Counted from the stretch's first letter, positions 7,075 through 13,549 are shown. The stretch is DNA of 16,752 bases from Fimenecus sp052273625 (GCA_052273625.1 DAVZHW010000039.1:1-16752); one strand, 5' to 3'. Made by a program: numbers and translations. Notes: generated by a model not told the origin, from the letters alone.

Positions 7075-8039
7075 TTATCTTCACCTCCTGCTTTTTCGGT
7101 AAGGTTGTCAAGATAAATCGAATAATCTATATCATCCTCCGCCGTATCGTCATCGGTATTGACGCCGTAATTTGAAATAAAATCTTCAAGCTCACTGTCC
7201 GACATCGGCGGCGCATAATATGAGCTCAATTTGTTTTCATCAACCTTAATATCCTCGTGGACTATTTCTTCAACAATCTTTTTTCTTTCCTCATCTGATG
7301 CTGACTCGGAAGCAGGGCTTACAACCGACGGATGCACAGCCTCATATTTTGAGTAATCGTCGGGAAGCTTATCGGAATCGCTCGTGTCGGATACAACATA
7401 GCCCTGATCGATTGTAATTACTCTGTGGTGGAAATGGCGGACAAGGTTATGTTCATGCGTAACCATAACGATTGTCGTGCCGCTCGCGTTTATGTGATTT
7501 AACAAATCGACAATTTCATAGGACATCTCGGGGTCGATATTACCCGTCGGCTCATCGGCAATGATAAGTCCGGCATTGTTTACAAGTGCTCTTGCAAGCG
7601 CAACTCTCTGCTGCTCGCCGCCCGAAAGCTGATTTGGCTTTTGACGTGCCTTTGAGGAAAGTCCCACAAGGCTCAAAATATAGGGAACTCTTTTTCGAAT
7701 TTCCTTTTCCTTTGCACCGATAACTCGCATTGCGAAGGCAACATTGTCATAAACAGTCATATTCGGTATAAGTCTAAAATCCTGAAAGACAATGCCGAGT
7801 GTTCTTCTGAACATAGGGATTTGCTTCTTTTTAAGCTTATTGAGATTAAAACCGTTTATAATAACAGTACCCTTGTTAGGTACCTGTTCACGCATCATAA
7901 TTTTGAGAAACGTACTCTTACCTGCACCCGAGGAGCCGACGATAAAAACAAACTCGCCGTCCTCAATGCGAAGGCTTACGTTTTTTAACGCTTCCGTACC
8001 GTTTGCATAGGTTTTTGAAACGTTATCAAACTCTATCAC
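7071..8039 (-). CDS. ftsE: Cell-division ATPase FtsE with a long acidic C-terminal tail
   Basis: The ABC-type ATPase of the FtsEX complex. Motifs, counted from the GTG start: Walker A GSSGAGKST (35-43), Q-loop Gln86, signature LSGGEQQR (138-145), Walker B LIIADEP (158-164), H-loop His195. The start is GTG at 8039-8037, preceded by GAGAGGT seven bases upstream. The frame stays open upstream to a TTG at 8102, but that runs through a terminator-like hairpin and has no binding site. The product is 322 residues, whereas FtsE is usually about 225. The extra residues, about 218-322, are strongly acidic and low in complexity, with short hydrophobic patches such as DFISNYG and DYSIYL. The stop overlaps the ftsX start (ATGA). 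Two candidate promoters and a leader hairpin lie upstream. Confidence 0.95.
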   Translation of the reverse strand: MIEFDNVSKTYANGTEALKNVSLRIEDGEFVFIVGSSGAGKSTFLKIMMREQVPNKGTVIINGFNLNKLKKKQIPMFRRTLGIVFQDFRLIPNMTVYDNVAFAMRVIGAKEKEIRKRVPYILSLVGLSSKARQKPNQLSGGEQQRVALARALVNNAGLIIADEPTGNIDPEMSYEIVDLLNHINASGTTIVMVTHEHNLVRHFHHRVITIDQGYVVSDTSDSDKLPDDYSKYEAVHPSVVSPASESASDEERKKIVEEIVHEDIKVDENKLSSYYAPPMSDSELEDFISNYGVNTDDDTAEDDIDYSIYLDNLTEKAGGEDK

Positions 8040-8064
8040 ATTAACGACCTCTCTTTCGTTATCT

Positions 8065-8111
8065 AAAAAAATAAAAGACAGTACCGAGCATAAATCGCCC
8101 AATATACTGCC
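8065..8111 (-). terminator. Terminator-like hairpin at the start of the ftsE leader (possible attenuator)
   Basis: Read on the minus strand, GGCAGTA (8111-8105) pairs with TACTGTC (8083-8077). After a two-base bulge, TTGGGC (8102-8097) pairs with GCTCGG (8089-8084), using several G-U pairs, around a seven-base loop. A T-rich run TTTTATTTTTTT (8076-8065) follows at once. It lies between the proximal ftsE promoter, whose start site would be at about 8110-8109, and the ftsE GTG. It could end read-through from the upstream regulator gene, or act as an attenuator of ftsEX. Confidence 0.6.
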
Positions 8112-8115
8112 TTAA

Positions 8116-8144
8116 ATTATACCATAAAATATAGCAAGATGTAA
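8116..8144 (-). promoter_or_regulatory. Proximal candidate promoter of the ftsEX operon
   Basis: Minus strand: TTACAT (8144-8139), a 17-base spacer, then TATAAT (8121-8116). The -10 is perfect and the -35 is weak. Predicted start at about 8109 gives a leader of about 70 bases that opens with the hairpin at 8111-8065. Confidence 0.65.
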
Positions 8145-8200
8145 CGCAATTAAATAAAAATTAACAATATTCGTAGATTTACACAAAAACGCATAAAATA

Positions 8201-8229
8201 AATATGCAAGATATACAATATATTGTCAA
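8201..8229 (-). promoter_or_regulatory. Distal candidate promoter of the ftsEX operon
   Basis: Minus strand: a perfect TTGACA (8229-8224), a 17-base spacer and CATATT (8206-8201), which matches four of six -10 positions. It starts about 24 bases after the stop of the CdaR-like gene. A copy of TTACACAA (8179-8186), also found twice in the promoter of that regulator, lies just past its predicted start. Confidence 0.45.
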
Positions 8230-8252
8230 ATCCCGTCGTTCAAGTACATCTA

Positions 8253-9341
8253 TTAGTATTTTATCGGGTTTGAATCAAGATATTTCTTGACCATCAACGC
8301 AACCTTAAATACAATTGCGTCGTCAAATTCACGCAAATCAAGTCCCGTGAGCTTTTTGATTTTTTCAAGACGGTAAACAAGAGTGTTTCTGTGAACAAAA
8401 AGCTTTCTCGAGGTCTCGGAAACGTTAAGGTTATTTTCAAAGAATTTTTGAATTGTGAAAAGCGTTTCTTGGTCAAGGCTTTCAATAGAGCCTCTCTTAA
8501 ATACCTCACGCAGGAACATATCGCAAAGCGTTGTGGGAAGCTGATAAATAAGTCTTGCAATACCGAGATTGTCATAGCTGACAATAGTCTTTTCGGTGTC
8601 AAATACCTTACCTACTTCAAGGGAAACCTGTGCTTCTCTGAATGAGCGTGCAAGATCCTTAATGTTTTCAACCGTTGTGCCGATACCGACAAGAACGTGA
8701 GAATAGAACTCCGCACCGAGGCTGTCGATAACCGAACGTGCAAGCTTTTCCAAGTCCTTTGTTTCAATCATCGGATTAACCTCTTTGATAAGAGCTATAT
8801 CCGTTTCGTTTACGTCGATAACAAAGTCCTTTGACTTATCGGGGAACAAGCCCTGAATGACCTCGAATACAGAAACGTCGATTTTGTCAACAATTCTGAT
8901 AAGGAAAACAGCCCTTGAAGCCTCACTGTTAAAGCGAAGCTCACGTGCTTTAAGATAAATATCGCCTGGAAGGATATTGTCAAGAATAACGTTCTTTATG
9001 AAATTTCCCCTATCATATTTCTCGTCGTAATACTGCTTGACGCTCGAAAGGGAAATCGCAAGAAGCGAAGCATAGTTCTGAGCAAGCTGATCCTCGCCCG
9101 AAACAAAAACAGCATAATCAGCGTGCATGTGCGTTCCGAAGGATTTGTATGTGAAGCCGTCAATTACAACGCTCTCCGAAACAGCCGAAAATATAACCGA
9201 AACCTCCGACGAAATAACCTCGCCGATTTTTCCGAGCTCGCTACAGGAAATAACTGTTCCCGATTCATCCACAACACCTATTACTCTGTCTATTGAATCT
9301 GTCATCTGATGAACGATACCTTGAAACAATCTATTTGACAT
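8253..9341 (-). CDS. CdaR/PucR-type transcriptional regulator
   Basis: A 362-residue cytoplasmic regulator. The C-terminal region (about 300-355) is the PucR-type helix-turn-helix: NLNVSETSRKLFVHRNTLVYRLEKIKKLTG, with the 'HRNTLxYRLxKI' signature. The middle (about 125-250) resembles the GGDEF-like CdaR domain. The N-terminus (DRVIGVVDESGTVISC) looks like a small-molecule sensing domain. The ligand is unknown; relatives respond to sugar diacids, purines or amino acids. The start is the ATG at 9341-9339, six bases after GGAGG; an earlier in-frame start lacks a binding site. It sits between the tandem His/Cys paralogs and ftsE, all in one direction. Repeated TTACACAA elements occur in its promoter and again ahead of ftsE, so it may act on both; that is inference. 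Confidence 0.88.
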   Translation of the reverse strand: MSNRLFQGIVHQMTDSIDRVIGVVDESGTVISCSELGKIGEVISSEVSVIFSAVSESVVIDGFTYKSFGTHMHADYAVFVSGEDQLAQNYASLLAISLSSVKQYYDEKYDRGNFIKNVILDNILPGDIYLKARELRFNSEASRAVFLIRIVDKIDVSVFEVIQGLFPDKSKDFVIDVNETDIALIKEVNPMIETKDLEKLARSVIDSLGAEFYSHVLVGIGTTVENIKDLARSFREAQVSLEVGKVFDTEKTIVSYDNLGIARLIYQLPTTLCDMFLREVFKRGSIESLDQETLFTIQKFFENNLNVSETSRKLFVHRNTLVYRLEKIKKLTGLDLREFDDAIVFKVALMVKKYLDSNPIKY

Positions 9342-9385
9342 AATTAGCCTCCGTATATGCAATTTAGCCAACTTATTTATTATAT

Positions 9386-9414
9386 ATTTTACACAATGTT
9401 ACACAAAAAAGCAA
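9386..9414 (-). promoter_or_regulatory. Candidate promoter of the CdaR-like gene with tandem TTACACAA elements
   Basis: Minus strand: TTGCTT (9414-9409), a 17-base spacer, then TAAAAT (9391-9386). Two direct copies of TTACACAA (plus strand 9389-9396 and 9399-9406), ten bases apart and thus on the same helix face, fill the spacer and touch the -10. That position suits a repressor or autoregulator. An alternative TATAAT lies a few bases further downstream. Confidence 0.5.
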
Positions 9415-9454
9415 GAGGATTTTTTTACATTTTTTTATTTTCGTTTGCATTTTC

Positions 9455-9479
9455 AACAAAAACCGACCGCTTTTTTGTT
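9455..9479. terminator. Weak AT-rich hairpin downstream of the His/Cys paralogs
   Basis: AACAAAAA (9455-9462) and TTTTTGTT (9472-9479) form a perfect 8-bp inverted repeat around nine GC-rich bases. The T-rich arm would follow a loop on either strand. It lies about 75 bases past the second paralog. The stem is almost all A-T, so it would be a weak terminator at best. Confidence 0.3.
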
Positions 9480-9555
9480 AAATTAGTTCATTCTTCCCAC
9501 ATATTCAAGGCTTTTTCAAGCGATATTTCATTGGTCAAAATGACGATATTTCAAG

Positions 9556-9936
9556 TCAGGCAAGGCATTTTGAACAGGAGGTATAGCCTTTCAGGTAATA
9601 TTCGTCGATATTATCACAGAAGATAACTTGTTTGTTTTTGTCGTCCATATTTTTGGCGTACTGACAATCGGGCTTGTGTATTTTCTTACTGTTTGTGTTT
9701 AACACATACATATCCGCCTGCACCGTGACGTTCGGAGCGTCGGTTGCGGTTATGCTTGCAGCCTCGCCGCCGTCAACCCACGAAACAGATACGTCGGAAT
9801 TATCAGAGGCGTTACCCTCATTGATTTCTTTGTAAATTTTTACCTGGCGAAGCATAATAAAAACGCTCAAAAACGCAAGCGCTACGCACATAACGGCAAT
9901 AATTTTCCTGTTATCGATATTTTTCTTATCGCTCAT
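9556..9936 (-). CDS. Membrane-anchored His/Cys-motif protein B
   Basis: A 126-residue protein of no named function. The N-terminus has one membrane segment (about 11-29, IIAVMCVALAFLSVFIMLR) after a short basic stretch, so the rest is probably outside the cell. A low-complexity acidic linker follows. The C-terminus has a compact motif NSKKIHKPDCQYAKNM...GYTSCSKC with H87, C91, C121 and C124. This pattern (H-x3-C, about 30 residues, then C-x2-C) resembles the Ada-like metal-binding module found at the ends of many Firmicute surface proteins; zinc binding is inferred. The start has GAGGTG five bases upstream, formed by the end of the preceding paralog, whose stop is four bases away, so the two are probably translationally coupled. 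Confidence 0.8.
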   Translation of the reverse strand: MSDKKNIDNRKIIAVMCVALAFLSVFIMLRQVKIYKEINEGNASDNSDVSVSWVDGGEAASITATDAPNVTVQADMYVLNTNSKKIHKPDCQYAKNMDDKNKQVIFCDNIDEYYLKGYTSCSKCLA

Positions 9937-9940
9937 TTTA

Positions 9941-10456
9941 TCACCTCTTATAACATTTGCAGCGAGTGCAGACGGTATAGCCCTTATCAAGATAAGCCTG
10001 AAGCTCGTCCGAAGAAATAACAACCTTGTTTTCTTTCTTCATATTTTTCGCATAAGAGCATGTTGAGCTGTGTATTTTCTTTGAATTTTTATTCACTACA
10101 AGAACAGTATCGATTTCGGTAACGGCAACAGTTGTATCGACAGTGGTATTGACCGTTGCTTTTTTGGTTGATTCAGCACTGTGAACCTCACTTCGAGCAG
10201 CAGCTCTGACAGCTTTTGTTTTGGCGGCACTCTGAATATCCGTAGTCTCGGGAATTGAAGCCGTGTCATTGTCTTCCAGCGTTACATTATTTCTCGCAGA
10301 AAAGGAATCCGCAGAAGAGTCCGCAGCCTCCGCCACCGTTGCAATTGCGATATGACGGTTGATTTCGATTTGCAGCTTCAATGTTATAACCATACTTATT
10401 GCAATAATAAAGATGGCAACAAATATGCAACAGTCATAAAAGCCGGATTTTTTCAT
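9941..10456 (-). CDS. Membrane-anchored His/Cys-motif protein A
   Basis: A 171-residue paralog of the gene that follows it. One N-terminal membrane segment (about 9-27) precedes a long Ala/Ser/Thr-rich linker (about 40-115) typical of an extracellular spacer. The C-terminal module NSKKIHSSTCSYAKNM...GYTVCTRC has H129, C133, C163 and C166, with a further Cys at 168. NSKKIH, YAKNM, NK and GYT are identical in both proteins, so they share an ancestor, but the linkers do not match. The start MKKSGF was preferred over a Met three codons earlier because AGGAAG is about ten bases away, while the earlier Met almost touches it. A good promoter lies at 10519-10492. Function unknown. Confidence 0.8.
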   Translation of the reverse strand: MKKSGFYDCCIFVAIFIIAISMVITLKLQIEINRHIAIATVAEAADSSADSFSARNNVTLEDNDTASIPETTDIQSAAKTKAVRAAARSEVHSAESTKKATVNTTVDTTVAVTEIDTVLVVNKNSKKIHSSTCSYAKNMKKENKVVISSDELQAYLDKGYTVCTRCKCYKR

Positions 10457-10491
10457 ATCTATCATACTTCCTAATAATCTAATAAAATAAG

Positions 10492-10519
10492 ATTATAGCA
10501 ATAATTTTTATTTTGTAAA
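10492..10519 (-). promoter_or_regulatory. Candidate sigma-A promoter for the His/Cys paralog pair
   Basis: Minus strand: TTTACA (10519-10514, five of six consensus), a 16-base spacer and a perfect TATAAT (10497-10492). It begins five bases after the stop of the ABC ATPase gene. No strong terminator separates the two units, so read-through from the ABC operon is also possible. Confidence 0.7.
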
Positions 10520-10523
10520 TATT

Positions 10524-11078
10524 TTACTGTATATTTATAACATTTGCACCGAGTAAAGCCGCATCCTCAGCCTCGTGTGTAATAATTAAAAAGTGTCTTT
10601 TTTCCTCTGAAATCAACGCCGCCATTTTCTTTTTAAGCTCAATGTCAAGCCCCTTAAACGGCTCGTCTAAAATTACAAGCTCACTTTTATACGCCAATGC
10701 TCTTGCAAGGGCAACTCTGCGCTTCATACCGCCGCTGAGGTCTGATACAGGCGTATTTTTTTCCCCGCCTAAAACAACTTTTTCGAGATAAAAATCGGCT
10801 GCTTCTTTGTCGCTGACATATTCGACATTTTCCCTTGCCGAAAGCCACGGTAAAAGCCTGTCCTCCTGAAACATAAACGAAACCGCTTCGGGAACTCCCG
10901 ATATTTCGCCGAAGTCCGATTTTTCAAGTCCTGCTATCATTCGTGCAAGCGTTGTTTTGCCCACACCCGACTCGCCCATTAAGATAACGGGCTTATCGAA
11001 CACTATTTCACGGTTGAAATTATCAAATATAATCTTGTCGCCGTAGCTTTTCTTTATATTTTTCAACGTAACGGTCAT
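10524..11078 (-). CDS. Compact ABC transporter ATPase, NitT/TauT (SsuB/TauB) type
   Basis: The ATP-hydrolysing subunit of the importer encoded by this operon, on the inner face of the membrane. All ABC motifs are present: Walker A GESGVGKTT (35-43), Q-loop Gln71 in FQEDRLLPW (typical of the SsuB/TauB group), signature LSGGMKRR (114-121), Walker B LVILDEP (134-140), D-loop GLD and H-loop His168. At 184 residues it is much shorter than the usual 240-260: it ends soon after the H-loop and has a shortened helical domain. Because every catalytic motif is intact and the stop is clean, this looks like a compact form rather than a broken gene. Its ATG overlaps the permease stop (ATGA), giving coupled translation. 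Confidence 0.93.
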   Translation of the reverse strand: MTVTLKNIKKSYGDKIIFDNFNREIVFDKPVILMGESGVGKTTLARMIAGLEKSDFGEISGVPEAVSFMFQEDRLLPWLSARENVEYVSDKEAADFYLEKVVLGGEKNTPVSDLSGGMKRRVALARALAYKSELVILDEPFKGLDIELKKKMAALISEEKRHFLIITHEAEDAALLGANVINIQ

Positions 11079-11863
11079 TTCGCTTCACCGCCCTTATACT
11101 TGTTAAAAAGCTTTCCAAGTAAATAAACAGCCGCTTTTTCGAGCACGGCGCTCATAATTATAATCACAGCAGTCCACGCAAACAAATCCGTTGTTTCAAG
11201 GTAGACCTTTGAATTATACAGTTCTGTGCCTATTGAATTAAGCGGTGTGCTCAAAACCTCGGCGGCAACACCCGATTTCCAAGCAAAGCCCAAGCCTGTC
11301 GTTACAGAATTATAAACCTCGGGCATTACAGACGGCACATAAACCTTTGAGATGATTTTCCGCTTCGGCACTTTATATGCTTTGGACATTTCGAGAAGTT
11401 CTTTATCGGTTGAATTTATGCCTGTCGATATATTTGACCAAACAATCGGCATAACCATTAAAAATGATGTGAACACAGGAACGCTCCTCTTGTTCATCCA
11501 AACAAGTGCAAGAATGATAAACGAAGCCACGGGTGTAGAGCGCACAACATTCATAAAGGGCTTAAATATTGAATATAAAAGCTCACTTTTTGAAGTCATA
11601 ACAGCAAGAGCCGTACCGACTGCGAGCGCCGATAAATACCCTTTTAATATCGCAAGCAGAGAATTTACAACCTTTATATAAAGCTGCTTTTCTCCGAGCA
11701 TTTCAAAAAGCCTCACAAACACCTTTAAGGGAGACGCTATAAGCACCTCCCTGTCAACGGCAAAATATAATACTGTCCATACCCCGAGCCAAAACAGGGC
11801 GCATATCGCTCCCATCAAAGCACGTTTGAAAGCCTTTTTATTTCGCATTGTACCAGAAATCAT
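11075..11863 (-). CDS. ABC transporter permease, NitT/TauT (SsuC) type
   Basis: The membrane channel of the importer, 262 residues, close to the family length of about 250. The BPD_transp_1 pattern is clear: TM1 near 15-37, several further segments, and the cytoplasmic EAA-type loop that contacts the ATPase (ELLEMSKAYKVPKRKIISKVYVPSVMPEVYNSV), followed by GLGFAWKSGVAAEVL, a hallmark of SsuC/TauC proteins. The start is uncertain. The ATG at 11863 overlaps the upstream substrate-binding gene by 26 bases; a second ATG at 11848 overlaps by 11. Neither has an ideal binding site (GGAGAG is 11 bases from the first). Translation is probably coupled to the upstream gene in either case. Confidence 0.93.
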   Translation of the reverse strand: MISGTMRNKKAFKRALMGAICALFWLGVWTVLYFAVDREVLIASPLKVFVRLFEMLGEKQLYIKVVNSLLAILKGYLSALAVGTALAVMTSKSELLYSIFKPFMNVVRSTPVASFIILALVWMNKRSVPVFTSFLMVMPIVWSNISTGINSTDKELLEMSKAYKVPKRKIISKVYVPSVMPEVYNSVTTGLGFAWKSGVAAEVLSTPLNSIGTELYNSKVYLETTDLFAWTAVIIIMSAVLEKAAVYLLGKLFNKYKGGEAK

Positions 11864-12821
11864 CCTTAGGAAGCTCTCCGCCTACCGACGAGGGATTGGC
11901 GTTAAAGAGAACAGTAAGATTTTCATTGGCGGTCTTTTTCATATCCTCGCCCGAAAGATAGGATATATGACAATTCGGTATCGCTTTTTTTGCAATCGTT
12001 GCTTTCGGAATTATGTCGTAGGCTTCACAAAGAGAGGAAGCTCCGTCTATATCATTTGCAACATACTCTATTGAATTCTTATATTCATATAAAAATGCAT
12101 TAACGGCGTCTTTGTTATTCTCAACAAAATCCTTTCTCGCTATTATACAACCCATAGCAAGAGAAACGCCTGAAGCATTTTCAAATTCCTTGCTCAAATC
12201 GACCGCAACCGCAAAGCTGTCACTTTTAGAAAGAACTGCCGTAACATTCGGCTCGGGAAGAAGCACCGTATCCGCTTCGCCCGACAACGCAAGCGTTGCA
12301 ACCTCTGCGTGCTCGGATTTGTATTCAACCGTAACCTTATCGGTAAGTCCGTTCTTTTCCAAAAGATAATTAAGGACATATTCGGGAGTTGCTCCCTGTC
12401 CTGCGGTAACTATCTTTTTACCCTCAAGATCCGCTAATTTTGTAATTGTCGGGTCTTTAGAAACGATATAAAGCGTACCGAGTGTGTTTATTGCAAGCAT
12501 TTGAACATTTCCGTTTGTCTTTTTGTAAAGCACAGACGCAAGATTTAACGGACAAGCGGCAATATCAATACTGCCGTTTATAATTCCGCCCGAAATATCC
12601 GTAGGGTCGGACGAAAGCGAAAAGGTGTATTTATTTAATGCGTTACCCGCATCGCTGTCGGACATCAGCTTAACAGCACCTATGCCCGTAGGACCTTTAA
12701 GCATGGTAATATTTACCTGCGTATTCGTTGCCTTTGGCGTTTTATTTCCGATTGTGCAAGAAGCAAAAGACAAAAGCATAATTACTGCAATGATTAAAGC
12801 TGAAATTTTCTTGATTTTCAA
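11838..12821 (-). CDS. ABC transporter substrate-binding lipoprotein, NitT/TauT type
   Basis: Captures the ligand outside the membrane and delivers it to the permease. 327 residues. The N-terminus is a lipoprotein signal: Lys-rich start, hydrophobic core and a lipobox-like FASC with Cys22 as the lipid-attachment site. The mature part is a two-lobed type 2 binding fold: GPTGIGAVKLM near the start, GSIDIAACP, DLEGKKIVTAGQGATPEYVLNYLL, and LLPEPNVTAVL, the counterpart of the 'EPF' motif of the NMT1/TauA families. The ligand cannot be told. The start is TTG, not ATG, at 12821-12819; the AGGAGGT seven bases upstream makes this secure. It follows the Crp-type regulator by 23 bases. Confidence 0.92.
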   Translation of the reverse strand: MKIKKISALIIAVIMLLSFASCTIGNKTPKATNTQVNITMLKGPTGIGAVKLMSDSDAGNALNKYTFSLSSDPTDISGGIINGSIDIAACPLNLASVLYKKTNGNVQMLAINTLGTLYIVSKDPTITKLADLEGKKIVTAGQGATPEYVLNYLLEKNGLTDKVTVEYKSEHAEVATLALSGEADTVLLPEPNVTAVLSKSDSFAVAVDLSKEFENASGVSLAMGCIIARKDFVENNKDAVNAFLYEYKNSIEYVANDIDGASSLCEAYDIIPKATIAKKAIPNCHISYLSGEDMKKTANENLTVLFNANPSSVGGELPKDDFWYNAK

Positions 12822-12844
12822 AATGATTACCTCCTGAATTTAAT

Positions 12845-13480
12845 TTATAACAAACGGATTATATTTCCGTCCTTTTCAATCTTTTTACTGTCATAAAGCT
12901 CGTCTATGGCACGGTAAAGACTTGCCCTGCTTATATTGAGTTGTTTTGAAAGCTCGGTCATTTTTTCATTCAAAATAAAGCAACCTTCAACGGCGTTTTT
13001 TTTAAAATACGAAAGCAGTTTATCCTTGACACTCGGTGCGGTATATTCTTCGATTTTTTCATTTAGAAAATACACTCTTTCAGAAAGATATTTTATATAT
13101 CTCTTGGCAAATTCGGGACTTCTTGAAAGTAAACTGTCAATTCCGTCTTTTGAAATAAAAATCACTCTGCATTCAGTCTGTGCAATAATGTCATTTACAA
13201 ACGCATCGCAATCATTATAAAGCGTAACGGCACCGAAAATATCGCCCGCTTTCAAATGACTTATGACAACACGCTCTTTTTTTACGCTTGCCGTTCCGTC
13301 TGCTATTATTCCGACAGACTTTTCACTTGTATTCTTTGAAAAAATTATTTTTCCCTTTTGAAAAGTCTTATTTTGACAGTAATTTTCACAAATCGCAATC
13401 AGTTTTTCTTTACTTACCGAAGAAAATAATTCTGTTTTGAGTAAAGCGTCAACCATACCGACAACCGATTTTTTTATCAT
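12845..13480 (-). CDS. Crp/Fnr-family transcriptional regulator
   Basis: A 211-residue cytoplasmic regulator. Residues about 15-125 form a cyclic-nucleotide-binding-type beta barrel (KGKIIFSKN...VGIIADGTASV...LKAGDIFGAVTL), residues 125-150 a dimer helix, and the C-terminus a winged helix-turn-helix (MTELSKQLNISRASLYRAIDELYDSKKI). No Fnr-type iron-sulfur cysteine cluster is present at the N-terminus. The barrel lacks the arginine-containing phosphate cassette of true Crp, so the effector is unknown. The ATG follows GGAGG by four bases. It is the first gene of the ABC operon and has a strong promoter with a palindrome over its start site, which suggests it controls itself and the transporter. 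Related regulators lead similar clostridial ABC operons. Confidence 0.92.
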   Translation of the reverse strand: MIKKSVVGMVDALLKTELFSSVSKEKLIAICENYCQNKTFQKGKIIFSKNTSEKSVGIIADGTASVKKERVVISHLKAGDIFGAVTLYNDCDAFVNDIIAQTECRVIFISKDGIDSLLSRSPEFAKRYIKYLSERVYFLNEKIEEYTAPSVKDKLLSYFKKNAVEGCFILNEKMTELSKQLNISRASLYRAIDELYDSKKIEKDGNIIRLL

Positions 13481-13492
13481 ACGCCCTCCGAA

Positions 13493-13512
13493 AGTGTCTT
13501 ATTTGATACACT
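13493..13512. promoter_or_regulatory. Candidate operator over the crp-type gene's transcription start
   Basis: An imperfect 20-bp palindrome with AGTGT (13493-13497) and ACACT (13508-13512) arms; seven of ten base pairs match, and the core TGT-N10-ACA spacing is like Crp/Fnr-family sites. The minus-strand start predicted from the promoter at 13543-13515 falls at about 13508, inside the site, so a bound protein would block initiation. Autorepression is inferred. Confidence 0.45.
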
Positions 13513-13514
13513 AT

Positions 13515-13543
13515 ATTTTAACAGTCGCACAACTTTATGTCAA
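13515..13543 (-). promoter_or_regulatory. Strong sigma-A promoter for the Crp/ABC operon
   Basis: Minus strand: perfect TTGACA (13543-13538), a 17-base spacer, then TAAAAT (13520-13515). The predicted start is near 13508, about 28 bases before the ATG. Confidence 0.85.
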
Positions 13544-13549
13544 TAAAAA

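Noticed and set aside
8040..8102. Upstream TTG start extending FtsE by 21 residues
   Set aside because: It has no Shine-Dalgarno and would translate through the leader hairpin. The GTG at 8039 with GAGAGGT gives the canonical FtsE N-terminus.
9357..9626. Plus-strand 89-codon frame upstream of the CdaR-like gene
   Set aside because: It has a Phe/Lys-rich composition from poly-T/A tracts, no binding site, and overlaps a promoter and the end of another gene.
9937..10023. N-terminal extension of the second His/Cys paralog into the first
   Set aside because: It overlaps the end of the first paralog in another frame. The ATG at 9936 has a good binding site and yields a clear membrane segment.
10524..11078. 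ABC ATPase as a truncated pseudogene
   Set aside because: All motifs from Walker A to the H-loop are intact, the start is coupled to the permease, and the stop is followed directly by a regular promoter. It is more likely a compact functional form.
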